Source of the DNA: Psychrobacillus sp044762855
GTDB lineage: Bacteria > Bacillota > Bacilli > Bacillales_A > Planococcaceae
Assembly (NCBI RefSeq): GCF_044762855.1
Contig: NZ_JBIWFB010000008.1
Coordinates: 158,776-222,775 of the forward strand
Length of the DNA stretch: 64,000 bases
Reading direction: 5' to 3'
A program made the position numbers and the translations under genes. Of this stretch, positions 26,526 to 36,047 are shown piece by piece (position 1 is the stretch's first letter; every line of letters begins with the position of its first letter). The notes under the pieces are model-generated. The model was given only the letters and a program-made list of their open reading frames with translations. It had not been told where the DNA came from and made no database searches.

Positions 26526-28544
26526 ATGAAAAGATTGTTTAATAGTATTTCTATTGAAGTGTATCGATCTCTAATCAGTAATAACCCTGATGCTATTTTC
26601 TTATTAGATGTAGATGGCAAAGTATTGGATGTCAATAATGCTGTGGTAAATATATTTGGTTATTCGGTTGAAGAAATTTTCGGTATATATTATCCAAATT
26701 TATTACTTCCAAGTACAGACCATCATGTGGAATCATTAATTGATAAATCATGTAAAGGCGAATCTTTGTCCTATGAAGCAAGTGCATATCATAAAAACGG
26801 AAGCATTCTTTACTTACGGGTTAAAAATGTGCCTATGCTGGAAGAGGGAAAGATTATTGGCGTTATGGTTGTAGCAAAAGATGAAACCGAACTTTTTCAA
26901 ACGAAATTGACATTACAAGCGACAACCGAGAAATTTACTTCAATCTTCAACTCTTCAGCGGAGGCTATAGACATTATAGATATTAATGGAAATGTCATGA
27001 TGGTCAATCCTGCATTTGAAGAAATGTATGGATGGAATAAAAAAGAGCTTCTCGGAAAAGAGTTACCAACGATTCCTAAGAGTCGCTTGGATGCGGTAAA
27101 AGAAAGACGAGAAAAAGCAATACTAGGAGAATATACTCGTGGTTTGGAGGTGGATTGTCTAAAAAAAGACGGTACTTCTATCCATGTTAGCATAACCGTA
27201 TCACCTCTCTTAAATGGAGAAGAAAAAGTGGTTGGATTTTTAGGTATTTCTCGGGACATCACAGAAAGAAAAAAAATGGAGTCCGATCTTAGAGATAGTA
27301 AAAATCGTTATAAAACCTTATTAAATATATCCCCAGAAGCTATTTGTGTTCATAGTCAAGGCGTGATTCGTTATATTAACGAAGCTGGGGCTAAGTTGTT
27401 TGGGTACTCTCATCCTAGTGAGTTGCTGGATCGCCACATTCTGGATTTTACCGATATTAACTCTTGGGAAACAGTCAGTGAGAGTATTCGAATGTCTAAA
27501 GAGAATAAATACTTCTCCAAAAAAACGTTAGAACAGACAATGTTGAGGTCAGATCGCTCAAAAGTAGAAGTAGAAGCGACAATTCTAGGAATAGAATATG
27601 AAGATGAACCAGCAATACAAGTAATATACAGAGATATCACGGAAAGAAAAGTATTATTAGACTCTTTGATCCGCAGTGAAGAAAAATACAGATTAATAGC
27701 AGAGAATATGACCGATTTAGTTGCAATCATCGACGAAAGCGGCATGTTAAAGTATATATCCCCTTCTTTTCAACCTGTTTTAGGATTTCCATTGGAAGAG
27801 TTGCAAGGTAAAAAAGCACGTGATCAAATACATCTGAAAGACTATGACCAAATTATTCCTTATTTTAACAAACCAAAAAATACAATAGATTCGGTAAAAG
27901 TGGAGTTTAGGATAAAGCATACAACAAAAGGGTGGCTATGGGTCGAAGCGAAAGCTACCTATTTTATAGACGAAGAACATGGCAAACCCTTCCTACTTGT
28001 TGTTTCCCGTGATATTGAAGAAAGAAGAAGATTACAAGAAGAACTAAAATTCATGGCATTCTATGATAGTTTAACAGGTTTACCAAACCGTAGATTATTC
28101 GGACAAAAAATGCAGCAAGCTATTAAAAAAGCAGAAAGAAATAATGAGCAATTTGCATTATTGTACATGGACATAGATAAATTTAAAAATGTGAATGACA
28201 ATCTTGGACATTCAATTGGTGATAAATTACTAAAGTTGTTTGGGGAGAGAGTGAGTGCCTGCTTACGGAATAGAGACATAATTGCTCGACGAGGAGGAGA
28301 TGAATTTACTGCCCTATTACTCGATATTAAGGAGGAGAAAGACGCTCTAATTATTGCCAAAAGAGTATTGGCAAGTCTACAACAAGAATGGACAATTGAC
28401 GGGTATGCCTTTAAAACGACTTCCAGTATAGGTATCTCCCTTTATCCCCGTGACGGAACAAATATGGAAACATTGATGGCGCATGCAGATAAAGCTTTAT
28501 ACGATGCGAAAGAAAATGGCCGAAATAATATTAAGTTTTTTTAA
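26526..28544 (+). CDS. Multi-PAS diguanylate cyclase
   Basis: A 672-residue cytoplasmic protein with no membrane segments. Four PAS sensor domains (about residues 8-125, 130-250, 255-375 and 380-500) lead into a C-terminal GGDEF domain (about 505-672). Three PAS domains end in the typical DITERK/DIEERR linker. The active-site GGDEF is intact at 590-594 and the inhibitory RxxD (RNRD) lies five residues before it, so it should make cyclic-di-GMP under feedback control. PAS ligands such as haem or flavin cannot be assigned by eye. GGAAAGGG precedes the ATG. Confidence 0.92.
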   Translation: MKRLFNSISIEVYRSLISNNPDAIFLLDVDGKVLDVNNAVVNIFGYSVEEIFGIYYPNLLLPSTDHHVESLIDKSCKGESLSYEASAYHKNGSILYLRVKNVPMLEEGKIIGVMVVAKDETELFQTKLTLQATTEKFTSIFNSSAEAIDIIDINGNVMMVNPAFEEMYGWNKKELLGKELPTIPKSRLDAVKERREKAILGEYTRGLEVDCLKKDGTSIHVSITVSPLLNGEEKVVGFLGISRDITERKKMESDLRDSKNRYKTLLNISPEAICVHSQGVIRYINEAGAKLFGYSHPSELLDRHILDFTDINSWETVSESIRMSKENKYFSKKTLEQTMLRSDRSKVEVEATILGIEYEDEPAIQVIYRDITERKVLLDSLIRSEEKYRLIAENMTDLVAIIDESGMLKYISPSFQPVLGFPLEELQGKKARDQIHLKDYDQIIPYFNKPKNTIDSVKVEFRIKHTTKGWLWVEAKATYFIDEEHGKPFLLVVSRDIEERRRLQEELKFMAFYDSLTGLPNRRLFGQKMQQAIKKAERNNEQFALLYMDIDKFKNVNDNLGHSIGDKLLKLFGERVSACLRNRDIIARRGGDEFTALLLDIKEEKDALIIAKRVLASLQQEWTIDGYAFKTTSSIGISLYPRDGTNMETLMAHADKALYDAKENGRNNIKFF

Positions 28545-28637
28545 TTTTTAGAATTATAAATATTTTCGGGTGAAAAATCATGAAAAATGTCGATATTAAA
28601 AGAACAATGTGCTAATCTGTAATTAAATAGTCTTTAG

Positions 28638-28652
28638 ACTCACTTGTGAATT
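28638..28652 (-). repeat. Second, inverted copy of the 15-nt motif
   Basis: Exact reverse complement of 26209-26223. It sits 94 nt after the PAS-GGDEF gene and 75 nt before the FapA-like gene, in a promoter position for the latter. Confidence 0.5.
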
Positions 28653-28726
28653 TATTGAATAGGTATATTGTTATTGTTCGGTCATTTTAATTCTAAATAG
28701 ACTTAAGGGGAAGGGGGTTTATAAAT

Positions 28727-30835
28727 ATGGTACAAAATTCTATTACTATAAAAGCAGAAACAATTGAAGAAGCTGTACAAACGGCTCTTAATATTTTGCA
28801 ATGTAGTACCGATGATATTAATGTTCAAGTCGTACAACCACCTTCAAGAAGCTTATTTGGTTTAAGAAAACGTTTAGCTGAAGTTAGTATAACAAAAGTA
28901 AATTCTTCTGCTGTCTTAATAGAAACAACAAGTGGGCAAGAAAAGTCAGCTATTGCTTTCCAGAACAGGGAATTAGATAAACTAATTGAGGAAGTTATGG
29001 ATGATGATATTCCGAACTTGGAGCAAGAGAAAGTTATTACACAAATCCTTCTGAAAAAAGAGTTAATAGATAGTAGTGAGAATACTTTTGGTGCCTGGAT
29101 ACAAAATAATAAGGTGTATATACAAGAAAATGATCAAAGATTACCGATCATCGAAGCAGATGAAAAAGTAAAAGTTTTAGTAAATGGTGAAAGATTAATA
29201 AAACCTACACTTGTTACTAGTAATGATAAAGTGCAAGTTATGTTAGAGAATGAAGTAGTTCCCTGTAATTTTTGGATTGAAATAAAAGATAATAACATGA
29301 TGGCTACTCTTACTCTCAAGCTCGGAAAGAATATCGTTCGGGAGCTAGAAAATACAGCTCCACAAGAACATCTAGTTATTCAGGCAAAGGAAATAGAATC
29401 TTCCTTCATAGATATAAAACTAGATGACATATTACAGAGACTGAAATCGCTCAATATTGACAAAGGTATAATATATCCAGCTATTCAAGATATGCTAAAG
29501 GATGGTACAGGGGAAGCAATTATAGCTAAAGGTATATCTCCGATAGAAGGGTTGGACGGAGATATCGAAGTTTTAATAGAAGGCTGGAATGACAATAGCC
29601 AACAAGAAGTGAATTTACATCATTTGGAGAAAGTTGACTATAGAAAAGGACAATCTATTTTAGCTGTTGAAATGGGACAAATTATTGCGAAAAAGATACT
29701 AGCTATTCCAGGAAAACATGGGACAGACTTATTTGGCGGTATAGTTCCGCCAAAACCAGTATATGAAGTAGTTTTAAAGTTAGGTAAAAATGTCGAAGAA
29801 AAAGATAGTCATATAATTTCCCTTTCGTCAGGCAGACCTTCTATTGAATCTAGGGGAAAATTAGTGAAAATCGATGTGATTAAAGAATATGTTCACACAG
29901 GAGATGTTAGCTTAGAAAGCGGAAACATCCGCTTCCAAGGAGATGTGCGTGTAAATGGTAATGTACTAGACTCTATGTTTGTGGAAGCAGAAGGAAGAGT
30001 TTGTATAAATGGTACGGTCAATAGAGCGATTGTACAAGCAAGTAATTCTGTGAGAGTAGAACAAAATGTATTCTCTTCTGAATTATCCGCTGGGAAAGTA
30101 AATCACGTAATAGCTTCGCTTATTCAAATCTTGTCTGAACTATTGACATACTTAGACCATATTCTTGGGGCAATTAATCAAATACTAATGATTCGTCGTC
30201 AAAAAAATCCTAAAGAGGAATTTATGAAAATTTCCTATTTAATCCGTTTATTGTTAGAAAAAAAATATGGTGATTTTCGAGACTTAGTAACGAAGTTTTG
30301 CGACATAATAGAGCAAAATGAACAGCAATTAGATGTAGAGTGGAAGTCGTTATCTTTAAAACTGAAAGAATATTTTATAAACGTAGCGAGAGATCAAAAT
30401 ATTCAATTGCAAGCTTTGGAGTCGCTTATAGCAAATGTAAGAGAAATGTATGAGATATACTATTTGCCTCCGGAACCTAAAGTGACAATAGAAATACCGT
30501 ATGGAATAAATTCTATTTTATATTCAAGTGGCAATATTTTTGTATTTGACCAAGGGGTATATCATTGTTCAGTGCATGCAGACCATAATGTGACTATTAA
30601 AGGCGTATGTAGAGGTGGAATGATTTCAGCAGGTAATAACATTGTTCTTAATGAGGTGGGGTCTGAAAATGGAGGCAAAACAACTATTTCAGTCCCGCTG
30701 AATGGAAAAATATTTATTGATTATGCCCATGCTGAAACTGTAATTGAAATAGGTAGACGTATACATGTTTTTAGGCAAGGTGCAGCAAATATTGCTGCTT
30801 TTTTGGATACAGAAGGAAATCTACAATTAAAATAG
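28727..30835 (+). CDS. FapA/DUF342 polymer-binding-like protein with Jag_N domain
   Basis: A 702-residue cytoplasmic protein. Residues 4-55 form a Jag_N domain (TIEEAVQTALNIL, ending SLFGLRKRLAEV). The rest matches the FapA/DUF342 family: LPIPGK-type turn (AIPGKHGTDLFGGIVPPKP), then a beta-helix built of short repeats (VSLESGNIRFQGDVRVNGNV). A coiled segment of about 130 residues interrupts it before the helix resumes near SSGNIFVFDQGVY. Named FapA proteins influence flagellar assembly; the biochemical role is unclear. The location between two cyclic-di-GMP enzymes suggests a role in surface behaviour. AAGGGGAAGGGGG lies upstream. Confidence 0.85.
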   Translation: MVQNSITIKAETIEEAVQTALNILQCSTDDINVQVVQPPSRSLFGLRKRLAEVSITKVNSSAVLIETTSGQEKSAIAFQNRELDKLIEEVMDDDIPNLEQEKVITQILLKKELIDSSENTFGAWIQNNKVYIQENDQRLPIIEADEKVKVLVNGERLIKPTLVTSNDKVQVMLENEVVPCNFWIEIKDNNMMATLTLKLGKNIVRELENTAPQEHLVIQAKEIESSFIDIKLDDILQRLKSLNIDKGIIYPAIQDMLKDGTGEAIIAKGISPIEGLDGDIEVLIEGWNDNSQQEVNLHHLEKVDYRKGQSILAVEMGQIIAKKILAIPGKHGTDLFGGIVPPKPVYEVVLKLGKNVEEKDSHIISLSSGRPSIESRGKLVKIDVIKEYVHTGDVSLESGNIRFQGDVRVNGNVLDSMFVEAEGRVCINGTVNRAIVQASNSVRVEQNVFSSELSAGKVNHVIASLIQILSELLTYLDHILGAINQILMIRRQKNPKEEFMKISYLIRLLLEKKYGDFRDLVTKFCDIIEQNEQQLDVEWKSLSLKLKEYFINVARDQNIQLQALESLIANVREMYEIYYLPPEPKVTIEIPYGINSILYSSGNIFVFDQGVYHCSVHADHNVTIKGVCRGGMISAGNNIVLNEVGSENGGKTTISVPLNGKIFIDYAHAETVIEIGRRIHVFRQGAANIAAFLDTEGNLQLK

Positions 30836-30879
30836 TTCGCATTCATAGAGTAGTGCAAAAAAGAAATGAGGTGAGAAGA

Positions 30880-32886
30880 ATGTATAAGAAAATAATTGAT
30901 TCTTTGCAGGACTCTATAGCAGTTATAAATGTGGACGGCGACATTATTGTTACAAACAAGTCATGGCAAGATTTTTGCAAGGAGACTAAAGGGTGTCTTA
31001 AAGACGCAGGAAATGCTGGTATAAACTACTTGGATATTTTATCTAATTCAGATTATTTAGAAGAATATAATGGGATATTGGCAGTATTAAAAGGAGAAAT
31101 TCCTGTCTTTCATACCACTTATCCATGTCTTTCTCGGAATTGGTATACGAAAATGGTAAGCCCTCTTACTGAGGAGGGGAAGATTACAGGTGCAACAATT
31201 ACACGTAAAGATATAAGCGATTATGAAAGAGAACGAATAGAAATGTATGATGATCTAGAAAATATGACGGATGCATTTTTAACGATTGCTAATGACTGGA
31301 CAATAACTTATATAAACAAAGAGGCGGAAAATCTATTATCTGCTTCTAAGGAAGAATTATTAGGTTTAGATATATGGGAAGTTTATCCCGATGCAATAGA
31401 TTCCATATTTTATGCAAACTATTCCAAAACAATGAATGATCGTATCAAAACTCGTTTTGAAGCATATTATGATCCTTTAAAAACATGGTTTGAAATACAT
31501 TCCTATCCGAAAGAAAACGGTGGGATTTCCATATACTTTAATAATATCAATGAAAAAAAGTTAAAAGAAGATAAACTTTGGAATACAGCTCATCATGATC
31601 ATCTAACAGAAATGCCCAATCGTTTGCTATTATATAAAAAAGTAGATAAGAGAATAGCAGAACAGAAACCGTTTGTATTGTATTTTTTAGATTTAAACAA
31701 TTTTAAACTTGTTAACGATGCATATGGTCATGAAACAGGAGATATTCTTTTATTAGAAATAGCTAATCGGTTAAAAAGAGATCTTCCGGAGAGGTTCTTT
31801 ATTTCTCGATATGGAGGAGATGAGTTTGTCCTTTATACAGCATATATAGATGATTTTCAAGTTCAAAGTGACGCGTATCATATTCTATCTTCTATTGAAA
31901 AGCCGTTGAATAATCCGGCATTACCTCCTTTGAATATAACAGCGAGTATAGGAATTAGTTTGTTTCCTGAAAATGGGGATTCTGTAGACTCTTTAATAAC
32001 AGCTGCAGATATTGCCATGTATGAGGCAAAAAAAGCAAAGGGTGATCAGTGGAAGAGATATGAAAAAGTAATGTCCAAGTCTTTAAATAGACGTCTACTA
32101 ATTGAAAAAAGCTTGAAAGAAGCAGTTTTATCAAATGCATATTACACTGTTTTCCAGCCACAAATAGATATTTTAAAAAACGAAATTATAGGAATTGAAG
32201 TATTATCAAGATGGAAACATCCTGAGCTAGGATTTATCTCGCCAGATGAATTTATCTCTATCGCAGAGGAAACTGGTCAAATCCGAATGCTTACAGAGCA
32301 TATAATAGACACTTCATTGTTAACATATAATAAATGGAAAAAAATTAGTGGATTCTCTGGTGGAATTTCTGTTAATGTCTCTTCTTCTTTATTAAACGAG
32401 CCATCGTTTGTTTCATTTCTTATGTATCAATTAGAGAAGCATTCGATTCCACGTGGTATATTAGAAATCGAGATTACAGAAAATGTACAAATTTTTTCCT
32501 CTTCTATTATCAACAACCACATGCACGATATACAACAAGCAGGTATTCGTATAGCGATGGATGATTTTGGAGTAGGATATTCAAACTTATCTTATATAAA
32601 CAATTTACCTATTTCAAAAATAAAAATTGATAAATTTTTTACGAATTGTATTGGAAAAAATCCAAAAGGAGAGGCTATTCTCCAAGCAATTATTGTACTA
32701 GCGAATAATTTGAAGATGGAGGTCCTTGCTGAAGGCGTAGAGACTGAGGAACAAAGGGACTTTCTTAAAGCTAATAATTGTACGTTAGTGCAAGGTTTTT
32801 TCTATGATATGCCGTTAAATGAAGACCAATTTATTTATCGTTTACAGCAATTCGGAGTTAAATATCCTGTAAAGTATAAAGGATAG
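30880..32886 (+). CDS. PAS-GGDEF-EAL cyclic-di-GMP enzyme
   Basis: A 668-residue protein. Two PAS domains (about 1-115 and 120-225) are followed by GGDEF (about 235-395, intact YGGDEF with GGDEF at 312-316, but no RxxD inhibitory site) and EAL (about 410-660). The EAL signature reads EVL at 440-442. The other catalytic residues are present: NVSSSLL, EITENV, MDDFGVGYSNLSY, KIDKFF and AEGVETEEQ. It could make, break, or sense cyclic-di-GMP. ATG 30880 is preferred over GTG 30853 because GAGGTGAG lies just before it. It follows the FapA-like gene by 44 nt, so the two are probably cotranscribed. Confidence 0.92.
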   Translation: MYKKIIDSLQDSIAVINVDGDIIVTNKSWQDFCKETKGCLKDAGNAGINYLDILSNSDYLEEYNGILAVLKGEIPVFHTTYPCLSRNWYTKMVSPLTEEGKITGATITRKDISDYERERIEMYDDLENMTDAFLTIANDWTITYINKEAENLLSASKEELLGLDIWEVYPDAIDSIFYANYSKTMNDRIKTRFEAYYDPLKTWFEIHSYPKENGGISIYFNNINEKKLKEDKLWNTAHHDHLTEMPNRLLLYKKVDKRIAEQKPFVLYFLDLNNFKLVNDAYGHETGDILLLEIANRLKRDLPERFFISRYGGDEFVLYTAYIDDFQVQSDAYHILSSIEKPLNNPALPPLNITASIGISLFPENGDSVDSLITAADIAMYEAKKAKGDQWKRYEKVMSKSLNRRLLIEKSLKEAVLSNAYYTVFQPQIDILKNEIIGIEVLSRWKHPELGFISPDEFISIAEETGQIRMLTEHIIDTSLLTYNKWKKISGFSGGISVNVSSSLLNEPSFVSFLMYQLEKHSIPRGILEIEITENVQIFSSSIINNHMHDIQQAGIRIAMDDFGVGYSNLSYINNLPISKIKIDKFFTNCIGKNPKGEAILQAIIVLANNLKMEVLAEGVETEEQRDFLKANNCTLVQGFFYDMPLNEDQFIYRLQQFGVKYPVKYKG

Positions 32887-32911
32887 GGTGAACAGAATAG
32901 CTAATTCACAC

Positions 32912-32966
32912 TAAAGGGCTATCCAAAAGTCAAAACTGACTGTGGATAGCCCCTTAATGTGTTATT
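32912..32966. terminator. Bidirectional terminator between the EAL gene and tatA-1
   Basis: A 14-nt stem with one mismatch (32912-32925 with 32943-32956), extendable by flanking CACAC/GTGT pairs and followed by a T-run on the plus side. Confidence 0.75.
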
Positions 32967-33165
32967 TTTTCTTTTTAGTATTAATCTCATCGTCTTCTAA
33001 TTTGAACTCATCTGTCACATCATCCATTATTTCTTTCGTGGAAGTTTTAAATTCTTTCAACGTTTGTCCGACAGCTCTACCTAATTGTGGGAGTTTTGAT
33101 GGTCCGAAAATAATTAAAGCTAAAGCAAGCACGATAATTAAACCTGGTACACCGATATTTGGCAA
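32962..33165 (-). CDS. tatA: Twin-arginine translocase subunit TatA, first copy
   Basis: A 67-residue TatA/TatE protein: a single N-terminal membrane helix (PGLIIVLALALIIFGPSKLPQ) followed by the hinge FGP and an amphipathic helix, then a charged tail ending in lysines. TatA forms the pore for folded proteins with RR signals. The start is TTG (33165-33163), fixed by AAAAGGAGGTAATACC in front of it. A near-identical paralogue lies 1 kb away beyond a TetR gene. TatC is not in the window. Confidence 0.92.
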   Translation of the reverse strand: MPNIGVPGLIIVLALALIIFGPSKLPQLGRAVGQTLKEFKTSTKEIMDDVTDEFKLEDDEINTKKKK

Positions 33166-33386
33166 GGTATTACCTCCTTTTAGCAGTAACTTTATTATTA
33201 CCTTATTCGGAGCTTTTTAAACTTTTGGCTCTTCGAACTTCGCTTCCACTAAATGATTTCAATTACTGAATCATTCATAATGATTATAGGAAAAAGGGTG
33301 TTTTTATTATGCGAACTTCTAATGCCTATTTAACTAGAGATAGAATGGCCAGTGCTGTATAATTTACAACAGAAAGGGCGATAGGT

Positions 33387-33983
33387 ATGAATCCAGGAAA
33401 ACCTCATGATACAAATAGAAGTATTCGGAGAACAAAGCGAATATTTAAGTTACATTTTATTAGTTTAATCCGGGAAAAAGGATATAAAAATGTAACTGTT
33501 ACAGATATAGTGGAACGTGCAGATTATAATAGAAGTACTTTTTATCTATATTTTAAAGATAAGGAAGATTTAACAGAAGAATTGGTAAGTGAGATTTTAG
33601 AAGAGCTACATTATTCATTTCATGTACCTTTTGAAGACATAGAAGATATAAAATATAATCGTATTCTGCCGTCATCCAACACTTTTTTCCAACATCTATA
33701 TAACTATAAAAATTTTTATAGCCTTTTAACGATAGAAGATACAATACCAGGCTTACAACAAAGCTTTTTGGGAAAAATGAAAGAAATATTTGATGCTATC
33801 TCATATATAGACAATGAAAATGAAGAGATTCAAATCAAACATTTTAACACGTATAAAATGTATGGATCTTATGGGGTATTATTGGAATGGATCAAGGGTG
33901 GATATAGACAATCGCCAGATGAAATAGCGGAGAATCTTCTCGAAATATTCAAGACGAATACTAGTTCTTTTCGGTTTAAATAA
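33387..33983 (+). CDS. TetR/AcrR-family transcriptional regulator
   Basis: A 198-residue regulator. The N-terminal DNA-binding domain (about residues 12-60) contains TVTDIVERADYNRSTFYLYFKDKEDL, a textbook TetR helix-turn-helix. The rest is all-helical, aromatic-rich, and similar in outline to the DhaS-type C-terminal domain. It is flanked by two tatA genes on the opposite strand and faces tatA-1 divergently, so it may control it, the GMC oxidoreductase operon, or itself. The ligand is unknown. AAAGGG lies before the ATG. Confidence 0.88.
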   Translation: MNPGKPHDTNRSIRRTKRIFKLHFISLIREKGYKNVTVTDIVERADYNRSTFYLYFKDKEDLTEELVSEILEELHYSFHVPFEDIEDIKYNRILPSSNTFFQHLYNYKNFYSLLTIEDTIPGLQQSFLGKMKEIFDAISYIDNENEEIQIKHFNTYKMYGSYGVLLEWIKGGYRQSPDEIAENLLEIFKTNTSSFRFK

Positions 33984-33984
33984 A

Positions 33985-34017
33985 AGAACCAGCTATTAAC
34001 TATAATTAGCTGGTTCT
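33985..34017. terminator. Terminator between the TetR gene and tatA-2
   Basis: An 11-bp perfect stem (33985-33995 with 34007-34017). The better T-run is on the minus side, so it mainly ends the tatA-2 transcript. Confidence 0.75.
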
Positions 34018-34026
34018 GCTTAGGAA

Positions 34027-34230
34027 TTATTTCTTTTCAAGCTCGATTTCTTTCGCTTCTGATTTAACTTCCTCTTTTTCTTCATCGTTTATAATATCTC
34101 GTGTCGAGGTTTTAAATTCTTTCAATGTCTGTCCAACTGCTCTACCTAGTTGAGGAAGCTTTGATGGGCCAAAGATAACTAAAGCTATGATTAATACGAG
34201 GATTAATCCCGGTATCCCTATATTTGGCAT
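34027..34230 (-). CDS. tatA: Twin-arginine translocase subunit TatA, second copy
   Basis: A 67-residue paralogue of the protein at 32962-33165, with almost the same first 45 residues (MPNIG.PGLI then FGPSKLPQLGRAVGQTLKEF) and a different acidic tail. ATG 34230 is supported by GGAGGAAATACC upstream; an upstream in-frame start at 34260 would add ten residues without a ribosome binding site. It lies 61 nt after the GMC oxidoreductase gene on the same strand, so a Tat component appears to be made together with a probable Tat cargo. Confidence 0.92.
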   Translation of the reverse strand: MPNIGIPGLILVLIIALVIFGPSKLPQLGRAVGQTLKEFKTSTRDIINDEEKEEVKSEAKEIELEKK

Positions 34231-34291
34231 GGTATTTCCTCCATTTCTTTTTAGAATCACTACAAATATAACATACTTCGTTAAAAAAGTG

Positions 34292-36016
34292 TTATTTTGC
34301 GTTGACTAGCGGACCGCCACCATTTTTCAAAAACTCGATCATTCCTTCAGCTGCGCGGTAAGTTAGTGCGGCAACTGTTGGTGTTGGATTAGTAGGTCCG
34401 AAGTGAGGGAACGCTGAAGCCCCACATACAAATAGATTGTCTACATCCCACATTTGTAAGTAGTTATTAACTGCAGAGTTTTCAGGGCTACTTCCCATAA
34501 TTACACCACCAGCATCGTGTTGGAAAGCAAATCTTCCGCCAAACTGCTCTGCCATTGGAATGATATCAATAATATCGGCACCCATTTCTTTCGCTACTTC
34601 TGCACATTTTTCGACTAAAAATTCATTACGCTTATGATCCATTTCTGTATAATCGAAAGTTACACGAATTAATGGATCACCATAATCATCTTTGTAAGTT
34701 GGATCCAAATCTAAGTAATGATCTTTATGTGGCAAGATTGCTCTTTGCGAAACAATAGTCATATTACGGTGATAATAGTGTAAAGAGTTTTCTTTAAAGT
34801 CTTTCCCCCATGTAGGTGTACCAAAAGGAACTGGATTATTTGCAATTGGTTCGTTCCCCATAAGATGCATTTCAATTTGCCCGCCATGGATAAAATCAAC
34901 ATTACTATGGTCAAAATTATCCGCATTGAAGTCATTATACGCAGAACCAAGAGCTCCAGTCCCGATATAACTATTAAATTTCTTTTCTTCAAAGTAAGCA
35001 ATTGCTCCAGTGATCGTATGATGATCTGTATAGTTTTTACCGATCATTCCTGTGCCAGTCTTTGGATTATACTGTTCGCCGATTCCAGATAATAATAGTA
35101 AACGAACATTATTAAACGTGTAACTAGTCAAGGCAACAACATCCGCAGGTTGCTCGAATTCTTCGCCTGTCCGGGTATCTTTATAAAGTACACCCGTCGC
35201 TTTGTCTCCATCGTACAAAACACGAGTTACGATAGAATTTGTGCGAAGTTCAAAGTTACCTGTTTTTTTAGCTGTTGGGATAACAGTTACGATTGGATCC
35301 GCTTTTGCCCCATATTCACAACCATAGTTTCCACAAAATGCACAGTATTGACAAGCGTTTAATGTTTCTCCATCTGGATTTGTATAAGCCTCTGATATAG
35401 TTCCAGTTGGTACAACAAATGGATGATAGCCAAGTTTTTCTGCTGCTTCATGGAACATTTTCATTTGTGGTAACTTTTTAAGTGGTGGAGTAGGATAATC
35501 GATGGAACGCGGTCCTGCTAGTGGGTCAACCTCTCCTGAAACTCCAGCCATTTGTTCGAACTTAGAATAATAGGGTTCAAGCTCATCATATGTAATACCC
35601 CAATCTTGGATTGTTACACCATCTGGAATCTTGCTTTCACCATACTTTTCGATTGTTTTACTACGAATTTCAAAATCATAAGGGAAGTAACGGTAAGTTT
35701 GCGCACCCCAGTGAGCACCGCCGCCACCCGTACCAGTCCCTAGAACAAGAGCAGCTTCATCACGAACTGGTTTCGCATCGTCTGCTAACGTATTTCGGAA
35801 AGTAATCGTATCTTTCGTTAATTTTTGCATTAATTCTTTGTGCGTATTGTATTTTAATTCATCATGACCATGTAAATAATCTTCAATCGTTCTTTCTACT
35901 CCGCGCTCTAAACCAACTACGTGATAGCCGGCTTTTGTTAGTTCGGCAGCGACGATACCGCCTGTCCAACCCATACCAGTTGTAACAACATCTACTTTCG
36001 GTAATTTTGTAACCAT
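34292..36016 (-). CDS. GMC oxidoreductase, gluconate 2-dehydrogenase large-subunit-like
   Basis: A 574-residue FAD enzyme. The N-terminal nucleotide motif is GMGWTGG (residues 14-20). VLGTGTGGGGAHWGAQTYR gives the second FAD contact, and the C-terminal HFGPTNPTPTVAALTYRAAEG block closes the GMC fold. A cysteine cluster (Cys222, 225, 228, 233) matches the class that carries an iron-sulphur cluster. It has no signal peptide; it probably rides out with the RR-signal-bearing partner encoded 31 nt upstream. The likely role is oxidising a sugar or sugar acid at the outer membrane face with electrons passed to the respiratory chain. The substrate is not proven, and no cytochrome subunit follows. Confidence 0.88.
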   Translation of the reverse strand: MVTKLPKVDVVTTGMGWTGGIVAAELTKAGYHVVGLERGVERTIEDYLHGHDELKYNTHKELMQKLTKDTITFRNTLADDAKPVRDEAALVLGTGTGGGGAHWGAQTYRYFPYDFEIRSKTIEKYGESKIPDGVTIQDWGITYDELEPYYSKFEQMAGVSGEVDPLAGPRSIDYPTPPLKKLPQMKMFHEAAEKLGYHPFVVPTGTISEAYTNPDGETLNACQYCAFCGNYGCEYGAKADPIVTVIPTAKKTGNFELRTNSIVTRVLYDGDKATGVLYKDTRTGEEFEQPADVVALTSYTFNNVRLLLLSGIGEQYNPKTGTGMIGKNYTDHHTITGAIAYFEEKKFNSYIGTGALGSAYNDFNADNFDHSNVDFIHGGQIEMHLMGNEPIANNPVPFGTPTWGKDFKENSLHYYHRNMTIVSQRAILPHKDHYLDLDPTYKDDYGDPLIRVTFDYTEMDHKRNEFLVEKCAEVAKEMGADIIDIIPMAEQFGGRFAFQHDAGGVIMGSSPENSAVNNYLQMWDVDNLFVCGASAFPHFGPTNPTPTVAALTYRAAEGMIEFLKNGGGPLVNAK

Positions 36017-36047
36017 ACTATATGTACCCCCTCAAGTTAATTGCTTA

